A stretch of DNA of 5,511 nt from a bacterium. GTDB lineage: Bacteria; Zhuqueibacterota; Zhuqueibacteria; Thermofontimicrobiales; Thermofontimicrobiaceae. The notes beneath the pieces were generated by a model. It was not told the DNA's origin, did not search any database, and saw only the letters and a program-made list of their open reading frames with translations. Position numbers and translations under genes: made by a program. The stretch covers positions 1-5,511 of the forward strand of contig JALOPY010000287.1 of the NCBI GenBank assembly GCA_025453735.1. The letters run 5' to 3'. This document shows positions 1-5,511 of this stretch, piece by piece; positions within the stretch are counted from its first letter, which is position 1, and each line of letters starts with the position of its first letter.

Positions 1-1555
1 TTCGCCTCGTTTACGCGCCGCCACGCTCGGTGGGCGAATACGGCGGCGATATCGACAACTGGATGTGGCCCCGTCATACCGGTGATTTTTCATTCATGCG
101 GGCTTATGTCGGACCCGATGGCAAGCCCGCCGAATTTTCTGACAAGAACGTTCCCTTTAAACCTAAAAATTATTTGAAAATTTCCCTGGATGGCGTCAAA
201 GAAAATGACTTCACCATGATCATGGGATATCCGGGCAACACCCTGCGCTACCGGGATTCTTATTCGGTAGATGTCTGGCAGAATGAACAATACCCGGCTC
301 AAATCGATGCTAGCGAAACTAACATCAAAGCCCTGGAAGAGCTTGCCGGTGATGATCGTGATTTGCAGATCAAATATGCCGCGCAAATCAAAGGATTGAA
401 TAATAATTTGAAATACACCCAGGGGATGATGGAAGGCTTGAAACGAACCCGTTTGCTCGAAGGAGAAAAAGTATGGTCAGGTGCTGCCGGAAATCGCGAA
501 GGTTTATGCGGACCTCTGGACGTATAATAAAAAACAAATAGCGCTGGGCAATTTACTTGGCAGCAGTCCCCTATTAGCCGGCGCTAATTACATCCATCGC
601 TGGAGTATCGAAAAACAAAAAGCTGAAAAAGATCGTGAGCAAGGTTTCTCCGATCGACAGGTCGAGCGGACGAAAAAGCGAGTTGCCGCGCAGCGTGATC
701 TGATCGATATCCCGGCAGATAAAAAACTTTTAACCATCGTGATGGACAAAGCGGCTGATCTGCCCGAAGGACAAAAAATTGCCGCGGTCGAAAAAAATTG
801 CCGCGGTCGAAAAAATCCTCGGAAATAAAACCGGCGCGGAGCGAAAGGATGCGGCAAAGAAATTCGTCGAAGAAATGTTTGCCCGCACGATCTTTACTGA
901 TTTCGATAAGGTGCTGGAGCTGTACGATAAGAGCGAAGCAGAAATTAAAGCATTAAATGATCCGCTCATTCAATTTGCGGCTGAATTGGAAAAAGAGAAT
1001 AAGGAAATCCAGGATAGATACGATGGATTTGTCGGCGCGGTTTATAAATTGCGCCCTCAGTGGATCCAGGGATTGTCGGAATGGAAAAAGGGCAATCTCT
1101 ATCCCGATGCCAATGGGACGATTCGTTTTACGTATGGGTATGTCAAAGGCTATTCGCCACGAGATGCGGTGACGTATCATTGGATCACCGGACTCAACGG
1201 AGTGATCGAAAAAGATACCGGCGAAGAGCCGTTCGATAATCCAAAGGGATTAACTGAATTGTTCAACAACAAAGATTACGGTCGCTTTGTAGATAAAACA
1301 ATGAATGATGTTCCGGTAAATTTCCTGCATACCACGGATACAAGCGGTGGCAATTCTGGCAGTCCAGTCTTAAATGGCAAAGGCGAAATCATTGGCGTTA
1401 TATTTGATGGTAATTATGAGGCGATGACCAACGATTTTGTTTACGATCCCGATTTGACTCGCTCCATCAGCGTTGATATTCGATATGTCCTTTTCATCAC
1501 CGAAAAATTTGGCAAAGCAGCAAATGTGATGAAAGAATTGCAAATTCAACAGTGA
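1..1555 (+). pseudogene. S46-family dipeptidyl peptidase (DPP7-type), 5'-partial, two frame breaks
   Basis: S46 peptidases are exported or periplasmic serine exopeptidases that release dipeptides from peptide N-termini. The open frame runs off the left edge (codons begin at base 3), so the signal peptide and catalytic His are outside the window. Bases 42-86 encode the hallmark GGDIDNWMWPRHTGD, the region of the catalytic Asp. Frame one ends at 527, but family-like sequence moves to a second frame near 463 (KKYGQVLPEIAK) and to a third after about 797. The third frame contains the serine motif GNSGSPV (Ser codon 1355-1357) and ends at TGA 1553-1555. The residue 18 positions after this Ser is Gly (1409-1411), as in DPP7; DPP11 has Arg there. 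With about 200 residues missing upstream, the total would match the usual roughly 700. The family is certain. Whether the breaks are real mutations or assembly errors cannot be told from one sequence. Confidence 0.88.
773..815 (+). repeat. Short tandem duplication with an extra A that breaks the S46 frame
   Basis: The 12-base core TTGCCGCGGTCG occurs twice (779-790 and 798-809). It is flanked by A-runs of 6 (773-778), 7 (791-797) and 6 (810-815) bases. An exact 18-bp duplication would be in frame and would only repeat the residues IAAVEK. The seventh A in the middle run makes the insert 19 bp and throws the reading frame. Collapsing one 19-bp copy gives a continuous QKIAAVEKILGNKTGAE. Slippage during replication, a homopolymer sequencing error and a faulty contig join all fit. 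Confidence 0.93.
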
Positions 1556-1630
1556 GGCTGCTCGAAGCAGATTTCTTTATGCAAATCACACGAATCACAA
1601 TGAATTGAAAACACGCTTTTTTTAACTTTT

Positions 1631-1673
1631 AAAAACCCAGGCAGGGAATCAAGCTATCGCTGCCTGGGTTTTT
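1631..1673 (+). terminator. Rho-independent terminator after the S46 gene, possibly bidirectional
   Basis: AAAAACCCAGGCAG (1631-1644) and its perfect reverse complement (1660-1673) form a 14-bp stem around a 15-base loop. The stem ends in five T and is followed by TATATTTT. The left flank is also rich in T and A, so the hairpin could stop transcription from either strand. It lies 75 bp after the peptidase stop and separates that gene from lspA. A 5-bp hairpin (1558-1562 with 1566-1570) directly after the stop is too weak to call. Confidence 0.9.
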
Positions 1674-1702
1674 ATATTTTCTTTGAGATTGAAAAGCAAA
1701 AC

Positions 1703-1731
1703 TTGATTTTTTAAAAATAATTATGTACATT
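1703..1731 (+). promoter_or_regulatory. Putative sigma70-type promoter of lspA
   Basis: TTGATT (1703-1708) and TACATT (1726-1731) are separated by 17 bp in an AT-rich stretch just behind the S46 terminator. The predicted start near 1738 would give a leader of about 40 bases. Each box matches consensus at four or five of six positions. An alternative pair, TTGAAA (1689) and TAAAAA (1712), also has a 17-bp spacer, so the exact boxes are uncertain. Confidence 0.5.
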
Positions 1732-1779
1732 CCACCAAAATTCAAACAATGAAAAAATTCGATTGAAAGGGAGCGCCGA

Positions 1780-2301
1780 ATGGATCGTCGTCAGGTCAAA
1801 ATAACATTTTTATTGACGTTAGTTGTTTTATGTACCGGTTGCGATTTATCGACCAAATGGTTAGCCAACCGGCATTTGCAATATACCGCGCCGGTTCCGA
1901 TTATTCAGAACTGGCTCGAGCTGCGCTACACCGAAAATGAAGCGATCGCATTCAGTATGCTTCATTCGGTTCGCCCCGATATTCGAAAATGGATCATTTA
2001 TCCGCTGACATTGATTGCCCTGGCTTTTTTGATCACACTAATCTGGCAGATGCGGCACGATTCCATCTGGTGGCTCGCGGCATTGATGCTGATTCTTTCC
2101 GGCGCGATCGGCAATTTATCCGAGCGGGTGATTCGTGGGTTTGTCGTTGATTTCATTCACCTGCATTATTATGACACCTGGAGTTGGCCCATCTTCAACG
2201 TGGCGGATATACTGATCACCTGCGGCGGAATTTTATTGGCTTTTCGGATGTTCAAAAAGTCAACCCAAAAAGTTGAAGATAACGTGGAAAGTTTAGCTTA
2301 G
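1780..2301 (+). CDS. lspA: Lipoprotein signal peptidase (signal peptidase II)
   Basis: LspA is an inner-membrane aspartyl peptidase that cleaves the signal peptide of diacylglyceryl-modified prolipoproteins before the lipidated Cys. The 173 residues match the usual length and four-helix layout. Family landmarks are Asp22 in CDLSTK, Asn53 with AFS (57-59), GAIGN (108-112), Arg116, VVDF with catalytic Asp124, and FNVAD (139-143) with catalytic Asp143. Membrane segments lie near residues 7-21, 72-88, 97-113 and 137-156. The start is fixed by ATG 1780 behind AAAGGGAG (1766-1773, 6-base spacing). Variations on the usual family pattern are Glu115 where most members have Asp (DR), and Ala55 where Gly is common. 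Cys18 and Cys21 precede the active-site loop, giving a lipobox-like CTGC. The gene stands alone between a terminator and a non-coding gap. Identification is secure. Confidence 0.96.
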   Translation: MDRRQVKITFLLTLVVLCTGCDLSTKWLANRHLQYTAPVPIIQNWLELRYTENEAIAFSMLHSVRPDIRKWIIYPLTLIALAFLITLIWQMRHDSIWWLAALMLILSGAIGNLSERVIRGFVVDFIHLHYYDTWSWPIFNVADILITCGGILLAFRMFKKSTQKVEDNVESLA

Positions 2302-2317
2302 TCTATTGGCACCGATT

Positions 2318-2355
2318 CAGGTTGCCAGGTTCATCGTTCCGGGTTCGCGGTTGCA
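2318..2355 (-). repeat. Degenerate heptanucleotide array, left block
   Basis: Five GGTT-like cores start at 2320, 2328, 2335, 2342 and 2349, spaced 8, 7, 7 and 7 bases. Read on this strand the unit is roughly RGTTCNN; on the minus strand it reads NNGAACY. The block starts 16 bp after the lspA stop. It does not encode a plausible peptide and is not a clean hairpin. Its units match those of the block at 2401-2441 in the opposite orientation. Confidence 0.55.
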
Positions 2356-2400
2356 AACAGTTTGTTCTTCATTTATTGTAACGAATTAATTTTTATTCAT

Positions 2401-2441
2401 CTTAAACTTTGAGCCGGGAACTTTTAAACCCTGAACTTGAG
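2401..2441 (+). repeat. Degenerate heptanucleotide array, right block (inverted relative to left)
   Basis: Consecutive units read CTTAAAC, TTTGAGC, CGGGAAC, TTTTAAAC, CCTGAAC and TTGAG. Their ends lie at 2407, 2414, 2421, 2429 and 2436, giving spacings of 7, 7, 8 and 7. The block ends 34 bp before the SEC-C gene start. Between the two arrays (2356-2400) lies AT-rich DNA that may hold the SEC-C promoter: TTGTTC 2362 and ATTAAT 2385 have 17-bp spacing but are weak matches. Confidence 0.55.
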
Positions 2442-2475
2442 TAGCTGCGGATATTTTTTTGATAAGGTGAAGTGT

Positions 2476-3204
2476 ATGAATTTTAGTGATCTCCCGAAAT
2501 TAGAACCAGATCTGGAACAATTAAAAATAAAGCTTGGAGCATTATGCGAGCAGTCCCATATCGTCCGATTTGAGCCAGAAGATATTGTCGAGCTATTGCA
2601 GGACGGCGAAGAAGTGGAATGGATTATTTCCCAACTGCACCAGGATAATGCTGATTTAGACGAGGTAACTTTTGCAGCATTATTGTCCGCGATTGGGTCG
2701 ATGGTTGCTCCTCCTGAGCAGGAGATCGAAGATGAAATAGCCGCTCCAGATGAGCTGGAGGATGAAGGGGAATTTGCGGATGAAGAAGCCCAGCCGCTCG
2801 ATCTATCCCAGGTGGACCTTTCGCAGATGGGACCAGAATTAGAAGCGCTGACTGGCATGAAACTTCCTGCGGGAATCGACATGAAGCAAGTTCAAAAAAT
2901 GATGGAGTCGCCTCAGGGAGCTTTAATATCCGATTTTGCTTTATTCTGCCAGGAACAGGGAATCGATGCGAATGCAATCAACGATCCCAAGCTGATTCAA
3001 GATTTGAATGCCCAATGGATGGCGAGCCCCAGACCCGCATTCGAAGGCAAAACGCCAGAAGAGATGACGAAAAATGATCCATCGCTGTTATCGATGAAAA
3101 AAGTCGAAACGTTTCGACGGACTGAACCCCGCGTCGGTAGAAATGATCCCTGCCCATGCGGCAGTGGGAAAAAATATAAAAAGTGCTGCGGAATAGGAAA
3201 ATAG
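2476..3204 (+). CDS. SEC-C zinc-motif protein with acidic linker
   Basis: This 242-residue, probably cytoplasmic protein ends in a textbook SEC-C motif at about 221-239, NDPCPCGSGKKYKKCCG, with zinc ligands Cys226, Cys228, Cys237 and Cys238. The motif is the small zinc finger at the C-terminus of SecA, where it contacts SecB and ribosomes, and it is appended to many other proteins. The N-terminal 80 residues look helical and match no family I recognise. Residues 81-105 form a strongly acidic linker, followed by a short repeat DLSQVDLSQ (109-117) and a helical middle region. There is no signal peptide or membrane segment. ATG 2476 is preferred over an in-frame TTG at 2437 because AAGGTGA (2464-2470) sits 5 bases before it, while the TTG falls in the repeat array and lacks a site. 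The specific role is unknown. Confidence 0.88.
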   Translation: MNFSDLPKLEPDLEQLKIKLGALCEQSHIVRFEPEDIVELLQDGEEVEWIISQLHQDNADLDEVTFAALLSAIGSMVAPPEQEIEDEIAAPDELEDEGEFADEEAQPLDLSQVDLSQMGPELEALTGMKLPAGIDMKQVQKMMESPQGALISDFALFCQEQGIDANAINDPKLIQDLNAQWMASPRPAFEGKTPEEMTKNDPSLLSMKKVETFRRTEPRVGRNDPCPCGSGKKYKKCCGIGK

Positions 3205-3219
3205 TAAAGGTAACGATGG

Positions 3220-3768
3220 ATGAAGCTTTCTGAACCAGAATCGAATATGTTTCACGAACTCTATTATCCATTGCTGTTTTACACCAACCAAAAACGACGA
3301 ATCCTGCCACAAGTCTTCACCGTGCTTGGACTTCAAAAACAATCTTCAAAGCAGTTGAAAAATATTCGTGATGCTCTGTTTCAACAATTAAGCCTGTTTG
3401 ATCAATTTACTTTTGAAAATCCATTTCATTTTTCGTTGGGCGAATTAGAAATTGTGAACCACTGGAAGCGCTCCAGGGTGGGAAGATATTTTATTTTCAG
3501 GGAAACGGATTATTACACGATTTTTTTATCAAACGTCAAACCGATCAAAGCGTATGGAGTCATGGCGCTCAACAAAGAATTCAATAAAATTTTCAAAGAA
3601 GAGCTGCCCATCTACATCGAAACTGCCCTGTTACCTTTTAATGAAAAAATCATAACTGATGGAATATTCAGCTATTGCCGGCTGGAATTTGGCGCAGGAT
3701 TTATTCGAAGTCTTCAAAAGTCCTATCAAACCGCACTCGATCAGGATGGATTGATCATATCATTATAA
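3220..3768 (+). CDS. Uncharacterised 182-residue protein, operon partner of the SEC-C gene
   Basis: I do not recognise this family. The protein has no signal peptide, no membrane segment and no obvious metal or nucleotide motif. It looks like a soluble alpha/beta protein rich in aromatic residues, with a basic patch near KNQKRR-like residues 23-27 and RSRVGRY at about 84-90. The C-terminal stretch LLPFNEKIITDGIF...FGAGF (about 137-160) looks like the most conserved-type segment. The start is ATG 3220 with AAAGG at 3206-3210, 9 bases upstream. An ATG at 3216 opens only five codons. It follows the SEC-C stop by 15 bp without a terminator or promoter, so the two are probably co-transcribed and may act together. 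It ends 39 bp before the convergent M28 gene. Confidence 0.8.
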   Translation: MKLSEPESNMFHELYYPLLFYTNQKRRILPQVFTVLGLQKQSSKQLKNIRDALFQQLSLFDQFTFENPFHFSLGELEIVNHWKRSRVGRYFIFRETDYYTIFLSNVKPIKAYGVMALNKEFNKIFKEELPIYIETALLPFNEKIITDGIFSYCRLEFGAGFIRSLQKSYQTALDQDGLIISL

Positions 3769-3807
3769 TGAAACGAAAAGCAACACGATAATACAAAAAT
3801 TTTGATG

Positions 3808-4752
3808 TCAAGTCTGGATCGAGTCCTGTTGATCAAATCTTTTTATTGCATGGATCAACGAGAAAACCGTTCTGGTAAAATACCTGAAATTGATCGTTTC
3901 GATATTGTCGTTTATTTCATGATAGTTGGGATTGCGAAAAAAAGCGGTATCCGTGATCATGAAGGCAGGATAATCATTTTTCCAGAATGAAGCGTGGTCC
4001 GAAAGCTCGATTTCCGGAGAATAAGAAATTGGGGTGTATGGGTGCGCCTCGATCAATGATGTTTCTTTCACGTATCCGGCAAAGGTTTTATTGAGATGCC
4101 GGGAACGCTCATTGCTGATCAGGGCGATAAAGTTGCCTTTATCCGGATACTGTTGGTTAGCATGTGGAAAAGGGTGTTTCTGGCTATGTCGCTTTTCTGT
4201 GTAATAGCCCAGCATTTCCAGAGCGATCATGCACGCAATATTTTCATTTTTATTGCGACAGGAACGGGCATATACAAAACTGCCCATTTGTTCCGTGCCA
4301 AAAAAAGGAGGCTCTTCCAGGGTAAACGCAGCAAAGCGCAACGTTCGCTTATTTGGATAGTGATGGAGTAACCGGATAAGCTCCAGCAGGCATGCGATTC
4401 CTGATGCATTATCATCGGCGCCCGGCGAATTTATGACAGTATCGTAATGGGCGCCGATAACAATAATCTCATCAGGGAGCTCGTTGCCCATAAATTCCAA
4501 TATTAAATTATGGTAGTTCTTTTTCTCGTGATGATAATCTTGAATTGAAAGCTCGCTATTGAATTTGCTCATTTGTTGCTCGATATAGCGATATGCTTTT
4601 GTCAGTGCCGGGTAATGGAGAGAATTTCGCGGACCGATTTGGCTTGCCAAAGTTTCGACATGCAGATGCAAATGGTCGCGGATCGATTTGAACTCTCTTC
4701 GATTTAGAATTAGTTTTTTATACTTTCGGAAATTCTGTCTTCGTTTTCTCAT
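3808..4752 (-). CDS. M28-family zinc aminopeptidase-like protein
   Basis: M28 peptidases are two-zinc exopeptidases that usually remove N-terminal residues from peptides. The 314 residues are a nearly bare catalytic domain. Expected ligands and catalysts, by comparison with Aeromonas aminopeptidase, are His102 (GAHYDT), bridging Asp113 (PGADDNASG), base Glu146 and ligand Glu147 (TLEEPP), Glu179 (ALEMLGY, where the family has Asp or Glu) and His278 (NPNYHEIND). IGPRN at 39-43 is a common N-terminal landmark. Unlike many relatives it has no signal peptide: the first 20 residues are strongly basic (MRKRRQNFRK...), so it may be cytoplasmic, or the true gene may be differently organised. An in-frame stop lies just upstream (4762-4764), so no longer start exists. 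ATG 4752 lacks a clear Shine-Dalgarno site. No terminator is evident before the convergent gene. The exact substrate is unknown. Confidence 0.92.
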   Translation of the reverse strand: MRKRRQNFRKYKKLILNRREFKSIRDHLHLHVETLASQIGPRNSLHYPALTKAYRYIEQQMSKFNSELSIQDYHHEKKNYHNLILEFMGNELPDEIIVIGAHYDTVINSPGADDNASGIACLLELIRLLHHYPNKRTLRFAAFTLEEPPFFGTEQMGSFVYARSCRNKNENIACMIALEMLGYYTEKRHSQKHPFPHANQQYPDKGNFIALISNERSRHLNKTFAGYVKETSLIEAHPYTPISYSPEIELSDHASFWKNDYPAFMITDTAFFRNPNYHEINDNIETINFRYFTRTVFSLIHAIKRFDQQDSIQT

Positions 4753-4772
4753 GCAGGGAATTTAATGAATCC

Positions 4773-4801
4773 GTTGTAAAAAAGCAACAAACTTTATTCA
4801 A
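4773..4801 (-). promoter_or_regulatory. Putative sigma70-type promoter of the M28 gene
   Basis: On the minus strand TTGAAT (4801-4796) and TACAAC (4778-4773) are 17 bp apart. Initiation near 4766 would leave a leader of only about 14 bases before ATG 4752, which fits the absence of a ribosome binding site. The inverted repeat at 4784-4809 overlaps the -35 box and spacer. Confidence 0.45.
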
Positions 4802-4809
4802 ATTGTTGC
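4784..4809. repeat. Inverted repeat GCAACAA-N12-TTGTTGC upstream of the M28 gene
   Basis: Perfect 7-bp arms lie at 4784-4790 and 4803-4809, with centres 19 bp apart, about two helical turns. The position over the putative -35 region suits a dimeric regulator. Read on the minus strand the second arm is followed by six T (4783-4778). The same element could therefore be a weak terminator or attenuator for transcripts arriving from further right. The stem has only three G:C pairs. Confidence 0.5.
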
Positions 4810-5160
4810 AAAAAGGCGACACTGATTTTTTAGCGCTCCTTTCATGGCCGCTACAGCTTGAAAAATAACAGTCAATTTTTTCAAATAGCCTTTATTATTC
4901 AAAAATTTTAGCAGCAGAAATGCTAACGCTCATAGAAACTTTGAGATAAATCGAAACATTATTCAAAACTTGGTTTGAGGATTAAAACATTCAGCGTAAC
5001 ATATTATTCTTTAGTTGTTAAAACTTTGCGTCTTGATGGCGTTGCAGTTAATGAATTCTTCACGCTAAACAGAGGATTACAAAAATGGAATAGGAATTGT
5101 AACGACAGACCGTCAAATAACCCAATGGAAAACGAATTATGAAAATCTGAGGAGGACAGT
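4810..5160. other. AT-rich non-coding stretch before the small peptide gene
   Basis: I see no gene here in any frame. The only structured element is a 6-bp inverted repeat, TTAGCA (4908-4913) and TGCTAA (4921-4926), with a 7-base loop. No RNA-gene fold or riboswitch consensus could be recognised. No convincing promoter pair for the gene at 5161 was found; candidates such as TTGCAG (5042) and TAAACA (5066) are poor. The stretch could be a long leader of the peptide gene or a double intergenic region serving both divergent genes. Confidence 0.5.
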
Positions 5161-5361
5161 ATGAAGGTTGCTGTTGCATCGCTGATTTTGCTTTTCATCG
5201 TCATCATTGCATCAAGTTTCCTGTTTGTCACAGAAGCTTTTTCGAAGGAAATGGAGCGTTCGCTTTCACTATCAGGTGGAGGTGGTGGTGATCCAACGCC
5301 GACACCACCGGTCCCGCCGCCAACAAATCCGCCGCCTGATAAGCCACCTGCCATTGCATAA
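5161..5361 (+). CDS. Small exported or membrane-anchored Gly/Pro-rich peptide
   Basis: The 66-residue product starts at ATG 5161 behind a near-perfect ribosome binding site, GAGGAGG (5149-5155, 5-base spacing), the strongest in the window. Residues 1-2 are Met-Lys, and residues 3-23 form an unbroken hydrophobic helix. Possible signal peptidase I sites are TEA|F (after 26) and AFS|K (after 28). The remaining roughly 38 residues hold a charged stretch KEMER, SLSLS, five Gly (39-43) and a tail with 12 Pro among residues 45-63, including two PPP runs. The tail is probably extended and unstructured. PPP runs normally need elongation factor P for efficient translation. There is no Cys, so it is neither a lipoprotein nor disulfide-bonded. 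I recognise no family. The strong site, signal sequence and following terminator argue that it is a real gene. A precursor peptide, an envelope tether or a single-pass membrane protein are all possible. Confidence 0.68.
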   Translation: MKVAVASLILLFIVIIASSFLFVTEAFSKEMERSLSLSGGGGGDPTPTPPVPPPTNPPPDKPPAIA

Positions 5362-5381
5362 TCAACAATCTTTTGCAATGG
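5351..5381 (+). other. Hairpin overlapping the stop codon of the small peptide gene
   Basis: CCATTGCA (5351-5358) pairs perfectly with TGCAATGG (5374-5381) around a 15-base loop that contains the TAA stop (5359-5361). It has no T-tract and is followed by a separate terminator hairpin, so it may protect the mRNA 3' end or be chance. The 8-bp perfect stem is modestly unlikely by chance. Confidence 0.4.
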
Positions 5382-5403
5382 ATTTGCGGCGCGAAAAATT
5401 TAT

Positions 5404-5450
5404 GGGCAAGGTTGCAGCCAACCCTGGTTTCAATCTTGCCCTTTTGTTTT
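5404..5450 (+). terminator. Rho-independent terminator after the small peptide gene
   Basis: GGGCAAG (5404-5410) pairs with CTTGCCC (5435-5441), and CTTTTGTTTT follows at once. The 24-base loop can fold further as GGTTG (5410-5414) with CAACC (5419-5423), which competes for one base of the outer stem. It lies about 40 bp after the stop codon, giving the 66-residue gene its own transcript end. The last 60 bases of the window hold nothing I can name. Confidence 0.8.
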
Positions 5451-5511
5451 GTCCGTAAATATTTTTCCTGTTACAATCCGTTCGCAATGATTTTGCTAGA
5501 AAAAACTCGCC

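Noticed and set aside
2437..2475. Longer SEC-C protein starting at TTG 2437
   Set aside because: The added 13 residues come from the heptad array, there is no ribosome binding site there, and ATG 2476 has a good one.
3828..3859. Inverted repeat GTTGATC-N18-GATCAAC as a terminator between the convergent genes
   Set aside because: It lies inside the M28 coding sequence, has no T-tract after either arm, and is partly explained by short GATC palindromes.
3802..3990. Plus-strand open frame of 62 codons at the 3' end of the M28 gene
   Set aside because: It is fully antisense to a well-supported M28 domain, with no ribosome binding site and no recognisable protein features.
4936..4945. Ten-base match AAACTTTGAG also present at 2404-2413, suggesting another heptad array
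   Set aside because: No period-7 continuation is seen around 4936, so a chance match in AT-rich DNA is enough.
5004..5378. Minus-strand open frame of 124 codons with Gly-rich start and a PPPPP run
   Set aside because: It lies antisense to the peptide gene and its Gly/Pro look is the mirror of the CC/GG-rich codons there. It has no matching ribosome site or family features.
1..5511. CRISPR array, tRNA, rRNA, insertion sequence or phage attachment site
   Set aside because: No regular spaced repeats, cloverleaf-like sequence, transposase motifs or terminal inverted repeats were seen on either strand.

Overview
The window carries five protein-coding loci, all judged from sequence alone. They are a broken S46-family dipeptidyl peptidase, a lipoprotein signal peptidase (lspA), a two-gene unit made of a SEC-C zinc-motif protein and an unrecognised protein, a divergently placed M28 zinc peptidase on the minus strand, and a very short exported Gly/Pro-rich peptide gene. 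Base composition looks moderate, with AT-rich intergenic DNA, recognisable Shine-Dalgarno sites before most genes and classical rho-independent terminators. S46 peptidases with the GGDxDNWxWPRHTGDF motif are typical of Bacteroidota and related FCB phyla, and also occur in some Proteobacteria. My best guess is an environmental FCB-type bacterium (Calditrichota/KSB1-like). This is an inference with no phylogenetic marker behind it.

Left part (1-1680): the C-terminal two thirds of an S46 peptidase enters from the left edge. It is read in three successive frames. The first break (about 457-470) looks like a small deletion or a one-base insertion. The second (773-815) is a short tandem duplication whose middle A-run is one base too long. 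The catalytic serine motif is intact after both breaks. A 14-bp perfect hairpin with T-tract closes the locus.

Middle (1680-3807): lspA has its own plausible promoter, a good ribosome binding site and all main catalytic motifs. It is followed by a 174-bp gap holding two degenerate heptanucleotide arrays in inverted orientation. Then comes the SEC-C gene, with an unrecognised 182-residue gene 15 bp downstream, probably co-transcribed.

Right part (3808-5511): the M28 peptidase gene converges on the preceding unit. Its upstream region has a sigma70-like promoter overlapped by a 7-bp inverted repeat. About 400 bp of AT-rich non-coding DNA follows. Last is a 66-residue peptide gene with the strongest ribosome binding site in the window, a hairpin over its stop codon and a terminator behind it.

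Two peptidases and the lipoprotein-processing enzyme fit a peptide-feeding bacterium, but nothing shows that the genes form one pathway. I did not find a clearly new multi-gene system. The best leads are the exported Pro-rich peptide locus, the inverted heptad arrays and the A7-run frameshift in the S46 gene.
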